A stretch of DNA of 64,000 nt from AP-15 sp963790875 (GTDB lineage Bacteria > Pseudomonadota > Alphaproteobacteria > ATCC43930 > CGMCC-115725). Of the stretch, positions 17,579-26,650 are shown piece after piece. The notes beneath the pieces were generated by a model. The model ran no database searches and had not been told where the DNA came from. It saw only the letters and a program-made list of their open reading frames with translations. The position numbers and the translations under genes are program-made. The stretch is from positions 806,001 through 870,000 of the forward strand of contig CAWBQT010000016.1 of NCBI GenBank assembly GCA_963790875.1, given 5' to 3'. Position 1 is the first letter of the stretch, and the number at the start of each line of letters is the position of its first letter.

Positions 17579-17592
17579 GTGAAGGGGCGGGC

Positions 17593-19072
17593 ATGGCCTA
17601 TTCGTTGATGGCGCGATTGCAGCGGCGTTTCGGGCCGCCGGTCGACCGCGCGAGCCGACGCGAATTCTTGCAGCGATCGCTCGCCGCCGGCACGGCCCTG
17701 TTGCTGAGCGGACCGCGCGTCCTCGCCGAACCGGCAAGGGCCGCGAGGAAATCCGTCGTCGTGATCGGCGCCGGCTTCACCGGACTCGCCGCCGCCTACG
17801 AGCTTGGCGCCGTCGGCTATGACGTTACCGTCATCGAGGCGCGCAACCGCGTCGGCGGCCGGGTCGTCACTTTCGACGATTTCGTGGTCGGCCGCTTCGT
17901 CGAGGGCGGCGGCGAGCTGATCGGCCGCAACCATCCGGTCTGGATCGCCTACGCGAAAAAATTCGGGCTCGAATTCCTCGCCATCCCCGACGACGCCGCA
18001 CCGGCACCGATCGTCCTCGACGGCAAGCGCCTCTCAGACCGGGAGGCCGAGCGGCTGTGGCAGGAGATGGGTGAACTGACCCGGCGCATGGACCGCGATG
18101 CGGCGCATGTCGTCGCCGACCAGCCGTGGCGCACGCCGCATGCCGCCGTTCTCGACCGGCTGAGTGTCGCGCAATGGCTTGGCGGCATCGAGACCTCGAT
18201 CCTGACGAAAAAGGGGCTCGCCTCGCTGTTTATCGCGAATAACGGCGTGGCGCTCGATCGGCAGAGCTATCTCGGCATGCTGGCGCTGGTCAAAGGCGGC
18301 GGCCTCGCGAAATATTGGACCGAGACCGAGGAGTTGCATTGCCAGGGCGGCAACAAACAGCTCGCCGAAAGGCTGGCGGCGGCGGTCGGCCGTCCGCGCA
18401 TCCTCCTGAACCGTCCAGCGACCGCGGTCGCGATCGAACGCAACAAGGTGGCGGTCGCGTATGGCGATGGCGAGAAGATCAACGCCGACGACGCGGTCCT
18501 GGCCGTGCCGCCGAGCGTGTGGAACCGGATCGACTTCACCCCGCGCTTGCCGCCGATCTTGCGGCCGCAAATGGGGTGCAACGTCAAGTATCTGATATCA
18601 CTGAAGACCCGCTTCTGGAAACGCGACGGCCTGGCGGCTGCTTCGTTGAGCGACGACACCGTTCAGGAGACCTGGGAAGGGACAGCGGGTCAGGCCGGCG
18701 ACGGCCCGGCCGAGATCGTCGCATTTTCCGGCGGCGTGGCGGCCGAGGTCATGCGCGCAATCCCGCCCGGCCGGCGCGACGCGCGTCTACCGCGCCGAAC
18801 TGGGCAAGCGCTACTCGTCCCTTGACGCCGCGTTCGTCAAGAGCCGTTTCATGGATTGGCCCGGAGCCGCCTGGACGCGCGCCGGCTATTCGTTCCCGGC
18901 TCCCGGACAAGTCACGACGATCGGCCCCCTCCTTTATGCTGGGATCGAGGATAGATTGCACTTCGCCGGCGAGCACGCCTGCTACAAATTTGCCGGCTAT
19001 ATGGAGGGGGCGCTCCAATCCCGCGTCGCGATCGCCCGCCGCCTCGCGTTGCGCGACGGGGTCGCGGGTTAA
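17593..19072 (+). pseudogene. Tat-exported flavin amine oxidase, single frameshift
   Basis: The N-terminus carries a twin-arginine signal (SRREFLQRSLAAGTALLL), then an FAD-binding dinucleotide fold (VVVIGAGFTGLAAAYELG, EARNRVGGRVVTF). Frame 1 runs to a stop at 18825. From about 18770 the family sequence continues in frame 2 (ATRVYRAELGKRY, then FMDWPGAAWTRAGYSFPAPG and LHFAGEHACYKFAGYMEGAL) to the TGA at 19072. One extra base near 18765-18775 explains the break. Reconstructed length is about 492 residues, normal for the family. Either a recent pseudogene or a sequencing error; the downstream part shows no other damage. Confidence 0.9.
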
Positions 19073-19337
19073 GCCGCCTTTCCTGGGCGCCGGCAATCCC
19101 GCGGCGCGACTATCATCTCGAACAATCCGGCTCGTTCTCGCATACCATCGCTCGCCGCGGCAGGACGAATGTCCGAGATCGGCCGCGGCCAAGGCATCTC
19201 CGGACCTTATGTGCGGTCATGCATTCCGGGATTACACTCGCCCCGGCCGCCTTGTTGCCGACAAGCTTCCGACCCGCCGGCGCGTTTCTCTGCGCGCGGC
19301 TTACGGGCTTGAACGTGATGGAAGGAGCGATGGAGCA

Positions 19338-19667
19338 ATGAGCGGAGAACGCGATTTCGGCCGTCTCGCAGCGATCGGCGGGACGGCTGCCGCCGCGATC
19401 CTGCTGTTGACCGGCATCGCCGCGGCGCGGGCCGACGAACTCTCCGACCTGCGCGCCAAAGAGCAGCAGCTGCAGCAGCAGCTCGACCAGCTGCAAGGCG
19501 TATCGCCGGTGGCGCCCGACGGCAGCGGGTCCGGCGGCGCACCGCCGGGTCGACCGGCGGTTGTCGGCGGCAGTTTCCCGCGTTCGTTCATGATCCCCGG
19601 CACCGATACCTCGGTTTCGGTCAGCGGCTCGGTGCAGACGAATTTCGGCTTTGGAAAGGATCGCTGA
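19338..19667 (+). pseudogene. Outer-membrane porin N-terminal fragment (DcaP-like)
   Basis: The frame encodes 109 residues: a signal peptide (AAAAILLLTGIAAARA), a short coiled coil rich in Gln/Leu (LRAKEQQLQQQLDQLQ), a Gly/Pro linker, and FMIPGTDTSVSVSGSVQTNF. The last is the first strand of DcaP-type trimeric porins (PGTDTSxxxxG). These proteins normally continue for another 300 or more residues of beta-barrel. Here the frame stops at once, and the next gene on the opposite strand begins 28 bases on. It has good ribosome sites (GGAGCGATGGAG). Probably a truncated porin gene; a free-standing small exported peptide is the alternative. Confidence 0.55.
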
Positions 19668-19694
19668 GGCGGGTCGGCGCGGTCGGAAGATATG

Positions 19695-20909
19695 CTAAAG
19701 CGGCTGGCCGCGGACGAGGCGCGGCAGATCGCCCAAAACTCCCATCGCGTCGCGCATCAGGAGCCGCTTCAGCGGCGGCAGCCGGTCGACCAACGCGAGA
19801 CCGAAATCGCGCGCCAGCCGCAGCGGCGCGATGCGGTTCGAGAACAGCCGGTTCAACCCATCGGTGACGGCGGCGAGCATCACCGTGTCGAAGCGGCGCC
19901 AGCGCTGGTACCGGAAAAGCACGCGATCATCGCCGATGTCGAGACCGAGGCGGCGCCAATCGATAACAAGTTCGGCGAGTGCCGCGACGTCGCGAATTCC
20001 GAGATTGAGCCCTTGGCCGGCGATCGGATGGATCAGATGCGCCGCCTCGCCGACGAGCGCCAGCCGGGTCGCGGCGTAGCGTTCGGCAAGCATCAGCCCC
20101 AAGGGATAAGTCGAACGCGGGCCGACCGGTTCCAGAGCGCCGAGAAAATCGCCGAACCGGGCCGCGACTTCCTTGGCGAAGGCGTCATCGGGCAGCAAGG
20201 CGAGCCGGGCGGCGAGTTCGGCCCGCTCGGTCCACACGATCGACGAACGGTTGCCAGTCATCGGCAGGATCGCGAATGGTCCCGCCGGCAGGAAATGCTC
20301 GACCGCGATGCCACGATGCGGCCGGGCGTGGCGCACCGTCGTGACGATGCCGATCTGCGGATAGCGCCATTCGAGGGTGCGGATATGGGCGGCATGCCGC
20401 AGCGGCGAAGCGGCGCCGTCGGCGGCGGCGACGAGGCGCGCCTGCAGGCGGCGGCCGTCGGAGAGGGTCGCGGTAGCGGCCAGAGGCGAAGCCTCGACCC
20501 GTTCGACGGTGACCAATGCCAGCAATCTGAGGCTCGGCAGCGCGCCGGCCGCTTCGATCAGCACGCGCCGCAAGATCCGGTTCTCGACGATATAGCCGAG
20601 CGGCGCATCAGTCCCGAGATCGCGGTGGTCGTAATGCAGAAACCACGGCGACGCGTCGTCGGCGACCCTGATCTCGAGGATCGGCTCGGCCTCTGCGGCA
20701 ATCCGCGACCACAGCCCGAGCGCCTTGAGGACTTGTTGCGAACCGTAGGCGATCGCCGAGGCGCGCCCGTCGAATGCCTCGCCGAGCATCGTCGCCGGGT
20801 CTTGCCGGTCGAGGACGGTGACCGCGAGCCCGGCGCCGGCGCAGGCCGTACCGAGCAGCAATCCGACCAGACCGCCGCCGACGATCAAAAGTTCGGCATC
20901 GTCGATCAT
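19695..20909 (-). CDS. UbiH/UbiF/Coq6-family FAD-dependent ubiquinone hydroxylase
   Basis: The start MIDDAELLIVGGGLVGLLLG gives 404 residues and a classic FAD GxGxxG fold. Further family motifs are FDGRASAIAYGSQQVLKALG, VAADGAASPLR and the UbiH signature LVGEAAHLIHPIAGQGLNLG. It hydroxylates the benzoquinone ring during ubiquinone synthesis, with O2 and NADPH. Which ring position is not decidable. The gene lies 33 bases downstream of the CoA-transferase B gene on the same strand. Confidence 0.93.
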   Translation of the reverse strand: MIDDAELLIVGGGLVGLLLGTACAGAGLAVTVLDRQDPATMLGEAFDGRASAIAYGSQQVLKALGLWSRIAAEAEPILEIRVADDASPWFLHYDHRDLGTDAPLGYIVENRILRRVLIEAAGALPSLRLLALVTVERVEASPLAATATLSDGRRLQARLVAAADGAASPLRHAAHIRTLEWRYPQIGIVTTVRHARPHRGIAVEHFLPAGPFAILPMTGNRSSIVWTERAELAARLALLPDDAFAKEVAARFGDFLGALEPVGPRSTYPLGLMLAERYAATRLALVGEAAHLIHPIAGQGLNLGIRDVAALAELVIDWRRLGLDIGDDRVLFRYQRWRRFDTVMLAAVTDGLNRLFSNRIAPLRLARDFGLALVDRLPPLKRLLMRDAMGVLGDLPRLVRGQPL

Positions 20910-20941
20910 TGCGCAGAAATGACGCGCGCCCGGCGGCTTGG

Positions 20942-21619
20942 CTAGCGGACCGTGCGCACCGCCGGCACCGCGCCGCGCACGATCAGGTTGCAGCCGGTCG
21001 TCGCCCGGACCTCGTCGAGGCCGACGCCGGGGGCGATCTCTTTCAGCTCGAGGCCCTCGGGCGTTACCGCGAACAGTCCGAAATTCGTCGCGACCAAGTT
21101 GACGACGCCGCGCGCCGTCGCCGGGATCGCGCAGCGCTCGACGAGCCGCGGCTTGCCGTCGCGCGTTTGATGCTCCATCGCGACGAAGACGTGCTTGGCG
21201 CAGGCTGCGAGATCCATCGCGCCGCCGATACCACCGCCCGGTTGCCCGGCCATCTTCCAATTGGCGAAATCGCCGTTTTCGGCGACCTCGTAAGCGCCGA
21301 GCACGGTCACATCGATCCGCCCGCTGCGAATAATCGCGAATGAATTGGCGTGGTGCACGATCGCCGCACCCGGCCGCAGAGTTACGTGCTGGCCGCCGGC
21401 ATTGACGAGGTGCAGGTCCTCGTGGCCGGAGGCGGCGAGGGGCCCATAGCCGATCACCCCATTCTCGGAATGAAAGATGATCTCCGTGTCGCCGAAATCG
21501 AAATTCGAGCAGAGAGTGGGGATGCCGATGCCGAGATTGACGATCCAGCCGTCGCCGAACTCCATTGCCAGCCGGTCGCACATCTGCTGGCGGGTCAGTC
21601 CTTTCGCTCTTTCGCTCAT
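20942..21619 (-). CDS. 3-oxoacid/acyl CoA-transferase subunit B
   Basis: This 225-residue protein begins MSERAKGLTRQQMCDRLAME and has the subunit B signatures NLGIGIPTL and the catalytic glutamate motif HSENGVIGYGP. The GGxGGAMDLA region follows. It transfers CoA between a short-chain acid and succinate or another donor, as a heterodimer with the A subunit. The A-subunit gene is on the same strand but about 490 bases away, instead of being adjacent, because a degraded GxxExxY gene lies between. The substrate (3-oxoadipate, acetoacetate or other) is not determined. Confidence 0.93.
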   Translation of the reverse strand: MSERAKGLTRQQMCDRLAMEFGDGWIVNLGIGIPTLCSNFDFGDTEIIFHSENGVIGYGPLAASGHEDLHLVNAGGQHVTLRPGAAIVHHANSFAIIRSGRIDVTVLGAYEVAENGDFANWKMAGQPGGGIGGAMDLAACAKHVFVAMEHQTRDGKPRLVERCAIPATARGVVNLVATNFGLFAVTPEGLELKEIAPGVGLDEVRATTGCNLIVRGAVPAVRTVR

Positions 21620-21687
21620 CGTAATAACCCCAAGCAATTGATCATCAACGCGATGGCCTGCAATGGATGCGCAACGGGCGCGAAGGC

Positions 21688-22065
21688 TTAGAGACCATTG
21701 ACGAGCCTGACAATGCCGTCGCGCATATGCGCAACGTGGAAGTTCAAGAGAAACCCGAGCTTGTGGCCGCCAAGCCGCAGATAACTCAAAAGTTGGCCAC
21801 GACGCGCGGGGAGGAGCGCTGCAACCGCTTTGAGTTCGACAACTGCCAGATCTTCGACGAGCAGATAGATGCGATAGCCGGTGTCGATGGTCAATTCCAC
21901 GTATCCGATCGGAACGAGCGCCTGCTTGCGCACGCGCAAGCGCTCTTCTCCAGTTCCGGTGCCTGACAGGCCTCATTAGGCGCTCTCCAGAGGGCCAGGG
22001 CCCACCGCCGAATGGACCTTCGTGGCGGCGCCGATGATCGCGTGCCCGATCTCCTCCTCTGTCAC
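21688..22065 (-). pseudogene. GxxExxY family protein, two frameshifts
   Basis: Read on this strand from GTG at 22065, the start (VTEEEIGHAIIGAATKVHSA, then GPGPLESA) matches GxxExxY proteins. A TAT codon of the expected ESAYEAC reads TAAT, so one extra base creates a stop at 21976-21978. A second shift occurs near 21940. The frame then continues RKQALVPIGYVELTIDTGYR, LLVEDLAVVELKAV and LLSYLRLGGHKLGFLLNF to the natural end VNGL. Total span fits the family length of about 125 residues. The fold is a PD-(D/E)xK nuclease-like one; the function of the family is unknown. Confidence 0.85.
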
Positions 22066-22111
22066 AAACAGATTCTTCGCGTATCCCTCGCGACCTTTGC
22101 GGTAATCCTGG

Positions 22112-22849
22112 CTAACTCCCAGCGGTGGGCAGTTGCGGCCACCATCCTTCGGGCGGCGGCGGGATCTTGACGAGGCGGTGGACGAAAATCCCGGGCGTGT
22201 GCACGTCGTCGGGGTCGATCGCACCGACCGGCAGGATATTCTCCTCGACCTCGACGATGGTCACGCGCGCCGCCATCGCCATGATCGGGTTGAAATTGCG
22301 CTGCGAACGGCGGAAGCGGAGATTGCCCGCGGCGTCCGCCTGATAGGCGCGGATCATCGCAAAGTCGAGGGGGAGCGCTGCTTCCAACAGGTATTCGCGG
22401 TCGTTGAAGAACCGCGTCTCGCGCCCCTCGGCGAGTTCGGTGCCGATCGCGGCCGGCGTATAGAAGGCCGGGATGCCGGCGCCGGCGGCGCGCATCCGCT
22501 CGGCGAGCGTGCCTTGCGGCACGAGCTCCGCTTCGACCAGCCCCTTGGCGACAAATTCCGACAAAACCAGACGCTGCGACGCTCGGGTCGGCGCGGTGAA
22601 GGCGCAGATCACCTTCTTGACCTGCCCATTCTGGATCATCTGACCCATATCGGGCGCTCCCGCCGGCATCGTGGCGCCGCCGCGCGTCGAGTTCGACACG
22701 CAGGTCAGGTTCTTCGCGCCCTGTGCGGCGACCGCCCCGTAGAGGTTGATCGGCATGCCGACCACGGCGAAGCCGCCAAAGCCGAGCGTGGCGCCGTTTG
22801 GAATGTCTCGGACCGCATCGGCAAAGCTCGGGAAGATCTTGTTTTTCAT
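22112..22849 (-). CDS. 3-oxoacid/acyl CoA-transferase subunit A
   Basis: This 245-residue protein begins MKNKIFPSFADAVRDIPNGA and has the subunit A glycine-rich motif LGFGGFAVVGMP. VSNSTRGGATMPAG and PAAIGTELAEGRETR follow. It forms the heterodimeric CoA transferase with the B subunit. The upstream cupin gene ends 13 bases before its start, so the transcription order is cupin, subunit A, (GxxExxY remnant), subunit B, ubiH-like. Confidence 0.93.
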   Translation of the reverse strand: MKNKIFPSFADAVRDIPNGATLGFGGFAVVGMPINLYGAVAAQGAKNLTCVSNSTRGGATMPAGAPDMGQMIQNGQVKKVICAFTAPTRASQRLVLSEFVAKGLVEAELVPQGTLAERMRAAGAGIPAFYTPAAIGTELAEGRETRFFNDREYLLEAALPLDFAMIRAYQADAAGNLRFRRSQRNFNPIMAMAARVTIVEVEENILPVGAIDPDDVHTPGIFVHRLVKIPPPPEGWWPQLPTAGS

Positions 22850-22862
22850 GATGCCCGCCCGA

Positions 22863-23264
22863 TCAGCGCAGATCCAGCCCGGCGGCGTCGCCGGCAAGAA
22901 GGACATTCGGCTTCAGGAAGAACGACAGCACCAGCGCGCCGTTCGGAGAGCGCGCCAGATGGCGGTTGCCCTTCGGCCGCCAGACGTAGTTGCCGGCGCG
23001 CACCTCGCCTTCGTCATCGACGAGGCTGCCCTCAAGGACGAAGGTCTGCTCGATCTCGACATGCTCATGGAGCGCCAGTTCGGCGCCGGGCCGCCAGCGA
23101 AACAGCGCCGTCAAGAGGCCGGTTTCCGGCTCTTCCATCAGCACCTTCATGTCGATCCCGGGGCACGGCGTCGGCTTCCACGGCAGGCTCTCCACCTCGA
23201 CATAGCGCGAGGCGAGCGGCTCGAGCTGGTCGGCGTTTTCGAGGTGCGGCGTGTTCGCGGTCAT
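22863..23264 (-). CDS. Cupin domain protein
   Basis: The 133-residue protein from MTANTPHLENADQ has the cupin metal-site pattern: RPGAELALHEHVEIEQTFVLEGSL supplies the first motif with HxH and E, and GNYVWRPKGNRHL supplies the second with H. The first ATG (23270) sits directly against GGAGGG, so the second ATG, with about 6 bases of spacing, is the likelier start. Similar proteins are described as ChrR-like or acetylacetone-cleaving cupins. The substrate is unknown. It leads the CoA-transferase cluster. Confidence 0.8.
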   Translation of the reverse strand: MTANTPHLENADQLEPLASRYVEVESLPWKPTPCPGIDMKVLMEEPETGLLTALFRWRPGAELALHEHVEIEQTFVLEGSLVDDEGEVRAGNYVWRPKGNRHLARSPNGALVLSFFLKPNVLLAGDAAGLDLR

Positions 23265-23464
23265 CGGCATCCCTCCGGGCTTTTGGCTGGCGGACTTGCT
23301 CGGCGCCAACGATCATAGCGCAAAACCCGGCCGGGCTTCGGAACCTCAACCGGGTTTTGCCCTTTTTTCGATTCGAGTGCGCCGGCGCAACCATGGCCTA
23401 TAAATGAGGTGGGAGCGACGCTCATGGGTCGAATTTTCCGACGAGGCGGTTATCGACCAGACTG

Positions 23465-24480
23465 TTGACCGGCATCGTGATGGCGCTGGTGTTTTCTGCG
23501 GCGCATCCGACGGCGGCAAAACCAGGGGGCGAAGCCTGGCGCGGCGGTGACGCGTTGCGCGCGACGGCGGCGCGCCATGAGGTAGGTGCCCGGGCCCGCG
23601 ATGCCACCTGGCGCGCCGACCGGGCCGGCCAGCGCGACTGCGACATCTCTCGCGGCCGCGACGCTCTCCGCGACCGCGACGTCTCTCGCGACTTTGGCTT
23701 CTTCCGGGAGCGCGACGATTGGCGCGGGTTCGCTGCAACGCGCGGCTTTGACTGGTTTCGGGCCTGGGGCTGGCGCGGCTGGGGTTGGGGATGGCGCGCC
23801 GCCTTCTGGCCATGGGGCTGGTGGGGCTGGTGGCCGTGGGGTGGGCTCGCGCCTCGGGGTTTCGTTCGGCATTGTCGTGGCGCCGCCGTTGATCGTCGCA
23901 CCGCCGATGATCTACGCCGTACCGCCGCCGGTTGTCGCCGCTTTGCCGGCGATCGCTCCGCCGGCGATCGCGGCCCTACCGCCGCCGCCTCCGGTGGCGG
24001 CGGCGCCAAAGCAGTGGGCGGCACCACCCCAACCGCCGGTCGCCGCCGCTCCGCGCCGCGGCACCGCCGCCGATCGTCGTCTTGCCGCCGCCCGTCGCGG
24101 TCGCCGCCGTCGGAGTGCCGCCGGTGTTCTTTGCGCCGCCTGCCTTCGCCCTCGTGACTGCTCCGCCGGTTCTGGCCTTTAGCCGTATCGGGCCTGGGTT
24201 TGTCGGGCACGGCTTCATCGCCGAACGCTTCACCCGCATGCGTCCGGCGTTGGCGGTCGCCGGAGCGGAGCGCATGACGCGGTTCGCGGCGAGGCCCGGC
24301 GCGTTCCGCGGAGCGGTCGCGGCGCATACCCGCACGGCCGCGTTTGCCGATCCCGGTTGGCCGCGATCGTGGCGAGGCCGCGGTTTTGGCAATTGGCACG
24401 CGGCTTGGCGCGGCCCGGGTCCCGGCGGTTGGCGCGAGGCGCGGCAGGAGTTTGGCGGATGGCGCGGTCGCTGGCGCTGA
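23465..24480 (+). pseudogene. Secreted Trp/Gly/Arg- and Pro-rich low-complexity protein, two frameshifts
   Basis: Three frames read in turn as one protein. The first starts with a hydrophobic segment and a run of Arg/Asp dipeptides, then a striking aromatic tract (WGWRGWGWGWRAAFWPWGWW). The second frame takes over near 23850 with a Pro/Ala-Val tract (VSFGIVVAPPLIVAPPMIY). The third takes over near 24050 (PPPIVVLPPPVAVAAVGVP) and ends with a Trp/Gly/Arg tail (WRGRGFGNWHAAWRGPGPGG) at a stop at 24480. Each switch needs one extra base. I do not recognise a family beyond GW-rich exported proteins. Breaks may be real or sequencing errors in a repetitive GC tract. Confidence 0.5.
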
Positions 24481-25002
24481 ACCGGTCGACGGCGACCCGG
24501 GCGGTGATCTTTGCCGGCGGGCTCGTTTGCGGCGTCGGTTTGGCGGCGTTGATCGTCATCGGGGCTTCGGGCGGTCGCCGACGACGACGACAGTGTCCGC
24601 TTCGTCGCACGCGGCAGCACCGCAGACCCAGTCGCCGCCGGTCCCACCGACGCTCTCATTCGAAGCCCGCGCCGCGGTCGACGATCGGATCAACGAACTG
24701 CAATCGCGGCTCGCCATCTCTCCGGCGCAGATGGCGCCATGGTCCGCCTTCGCCGCAGCAATGCGCGACAACGCGGCGGCGACCGACGCCGTATTTGCAC
24801 AGCGCGCCGCCGCCGTCTCGGCCATGAGCACCGTCGAAAACATGCGCTCCTATGCCCAGATCGCGCGCGCCTATGCTGACAATACCGAGCGCCTGGCAAA
24901 CGCCTTCGACAGCCTTTACGGGCGAGTCTCTCCGAAACACAAAAGCAAGCCGCCGACGCCCTGTTTCGCGAGCAGGCCGTGGCCGCCGCCAAACCGCAGT
25001 GA
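24459..25002 (+). pseudogene. LTxxQ-motif (Spy-like) envelope protein, two frameshifts
   Basis: The ATG at 24459 starts a membrane-anchor segment (AVIFAGGLVCGVGLAALIVI). The frame then shifts near 24570-24600 into one encoding FEARAAVDDRINELQSRLAI, MAPWSAFAAAMRDN and NTERLANAFDSLYGRVSP. Near 24945 it shifts again to KQAADALFREQAVAAAKPQ and the stop at 25002. The assembled protein of about 180 residues is a typical membrane-anchored LTxxQ protein (ISPAQMAPW, FxxLYxxLSPxQ). The 5' end overlaps the Trp/Gly-rich gene by 22 bases, so the pair was an operon. Confidence 0.7.
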
Positions 25003-25082
25003 CAGGGTGCCGGACCGCAAACCGGGTCCTGGCGATCGCGGTCGGCCTCTGCGATGATCGGTGTGGTCTGTTGGAGGGAATA

Positions 25083-25715
25083 ATGGCTAAGGGCATCCTG
25101 ATCGCGGCAATGGATTTCTCGGCCGCGCCGGAGGACGAGTTTCACGACTGGTACGATCTCGAACACATCCCCGAGCGGCTGCGCGTACCGGGCTTTCTGA
25201 ACGCCGACCGCTGGATCGGCATCGCCGAGCCGAAGATTTCGGTCGCAACCTATGATCTCGACAATGTCGGCGTGCTGCACAGCCCGCCCTACCTGGCAGT
25301 CGGCGGCGACAACGCCTCGCCCTGGACCAAGCGGACCGCGAAGTTCCGCAAAAGCATCCTGCGTTATGAGGGCGAGCAACTCTTTCCGGGCGATGCGACG
25401 GCGCCAAAAGATGCCGCGGCGCTCATGCTGATCGGCATGAACGTTGCCCCCGAGCACGAGCATGAATTCAATGAATGGTACAATACCGAGCACGTGCCCG
25501 CCTTGGGCGGCGTACCCGGCGTGCTCCGCGCCCGCCGCTACCGTGGCACTGGCGGGGTGCAGCGCTACGTCGCGCTCTATCACCTGACGGTGCCCGAGGT
25601 GATCCGGTCGGCCGAATGGCGCAAGGCGGCGGACACGCCGTGGACGCAAAAGCTGCGGCCGCATTTCCGCGACCATTTGCGGATCGAGTGCCGGCGCTAC
25701 ATCAGGGCTCGATAG
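25083..25715 (+). CDS. Tandem dimeric alpha/beta-barrel (EthD-like) protein
   Basis: The 210-residue protein from MAKGILIAAMDFSAAPEDEF follows a strong GGAGGG site. It contains two similar halves: EDEFHDWYDLEHIPERLRVP near residue 17 and EHEFNEWYNTEHVPALGGVP near residue 128. Each has the WYxxEHxP motif of ferredoxin-like dimeric alpha/beta barrels such as EthD. The internal duplication would let one chain fold as a barrel normally made by two. The function is unknown; the conserved Glu-His pair suggests a small-molecule site. It is convergent with the hydrolase gene. Confidence 0.7.
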   Translation: MAKGILIAAMDFSAAPEDEFHDWYDLEHIPERLRVPGFLNADRWIGIAEPKISVATYDLDNVGVLHSPPYLAVGGDNASPWTKRTAKFRKSILRYEGEQLFPGDATAPKDAAALMLIGMNVAPEHEHEFNEWYNTEHVPALGGVPGVLRARRYRGTGGVQRYVALYHLTVPEVIRSAEWRKAADTPWTQKLRPHFRDHLRIECRRYIRAR

Positions 25716-25730
25716 CGCCGGCACCGGCGC

Positions 25731-26543
25731 TCAGCCGCCGCCGTTGCGAGCGATGAAGGCGCGTGTCGCCTCGGCGCAGCGGGCGGCGTGGCTCGCCGCG
25801 ACGTGGTAGGAGTTGCCGGGCAATACCAGCAGTTCGGAGTTCGCAATCTGCTGCTGCCAGGCGCGCGTCTCGGCGACCGAGGCGAGGCCGCTGCCGTCGG
25901 TCGTAATGACGAGCGTCGGACAGCGTATCTTCGGCAGGTCGGCGCGAATATCGGCGCAGGCGATCGTCTTCATGAAGCCGATCTGCGTCGAGACCGCGGT
26001 CCGGCCCATGAACTTGATCCACCATTCCACGCCTTCCGGCGGGAAATCGCTGCCGAGCCGGCCGGCCATCGTCTGGCGCGCCCAGGGCTCGACGCCGTCC
26101 TTCTCGAAGGCCGCGTTCAGTTCGGGGACGCGCTCGGCGGCACCCTGGCGCAGCGGCGGCGGCGTGCCGACGACGGTCAAGCTCATCATCCGTTCCGGCC
26201 GACGCGCGGCAAAGGCGCGGGCGATCGTGCCGCCGATCTTGGCGCCGACCAGATGAAACCGGTCGATGCCGAGATGGTCCGCGAGCCCTAAGAAATCGTC
26301 GACGAGGACATCGAGGGTCCAGGGAAAGTCGCGCGGCATCGGCGTCGAGGCGCCAAAACCGCGCATATCCGGGCGGAGGACTCGGTGGTGCCGCGCTAGG
26401 GCCGGGACCCAGCCGTACCAGGCGAGCCCGCTTTCGGCGTTGCCGTGCAGCAATAGGACCGTTTGCGGCCGACGCCACGGATCGGTGAAGTCCTCGACCT
26501 CGTAGTGCATCTCGAAGTCGGCGGTCGGCGCGAAGCTCGGCAT
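25731..26543 (-). CDS. Alpha/beta hydrolase-fold protein lacking the canonical nucleophile
   Basis: The 270-residue protein from MPSFAPTADFEMHYEVED starts after AGGAGGGAT. It has the fold's oxyanion region (LLLHGNAESGLAWYGW), RPDMRGFGAS, the acid-loop ITTDGSGLA and a histidine loop (PGNSYHVA). At the nucleophile elbow, where GxSxG is expected, it has GAKIG with Lys at residue 102. The codon is unambiguous and the rest of the protein is undamaged. It may catalyse a non-hydrolytic or serine-independent reaction. A second explanation is loss of function. No partner gene is obvious. Confidence 0.82.
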   Translation of the reverse strand: MPSFAPTADFEMHYEVEDFTDPWRRPQTVLLLHGNAESGLAWYGWVPALARHHRVLRPDMRGFGASTPMPRDFPWTLDVLVDDFLGLADHLGIDRFHLVGAKIGGTIARAFAARRPERMMSLTVVGTPPPLRQGAAERVPELNAAFEKDGVEPWARQTMAGRLGSDFPPEGVEWWIKFMGRTAVSTQIGFMKTIACADIRADLPKIRCPTLVITTDGSGLASVAETRAWQQQIANSELLVLPGNSYHVAASHAARCAEATRAFIARNGGG

Positions 26544-26650
26544 GGCGATCCCTCCTTTCGGGTGTGTTGGGCCCGCAGCGCCCGGTTGCCGGATGGGCCG
26601 CCTCCGGACGCCCGGACCGTGTCCTGCGGCGGCGGGCGGTACCACCCCGG

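Noticed and set aside
23422..24399. Large minus-strand open frame opposite the Trp/Gly-rich gene
   Set aside because: Extremely Arg/Ser/Pro-rich, with no motif; the plus-strand frames show signal-like and repeat structure, although they are broken.
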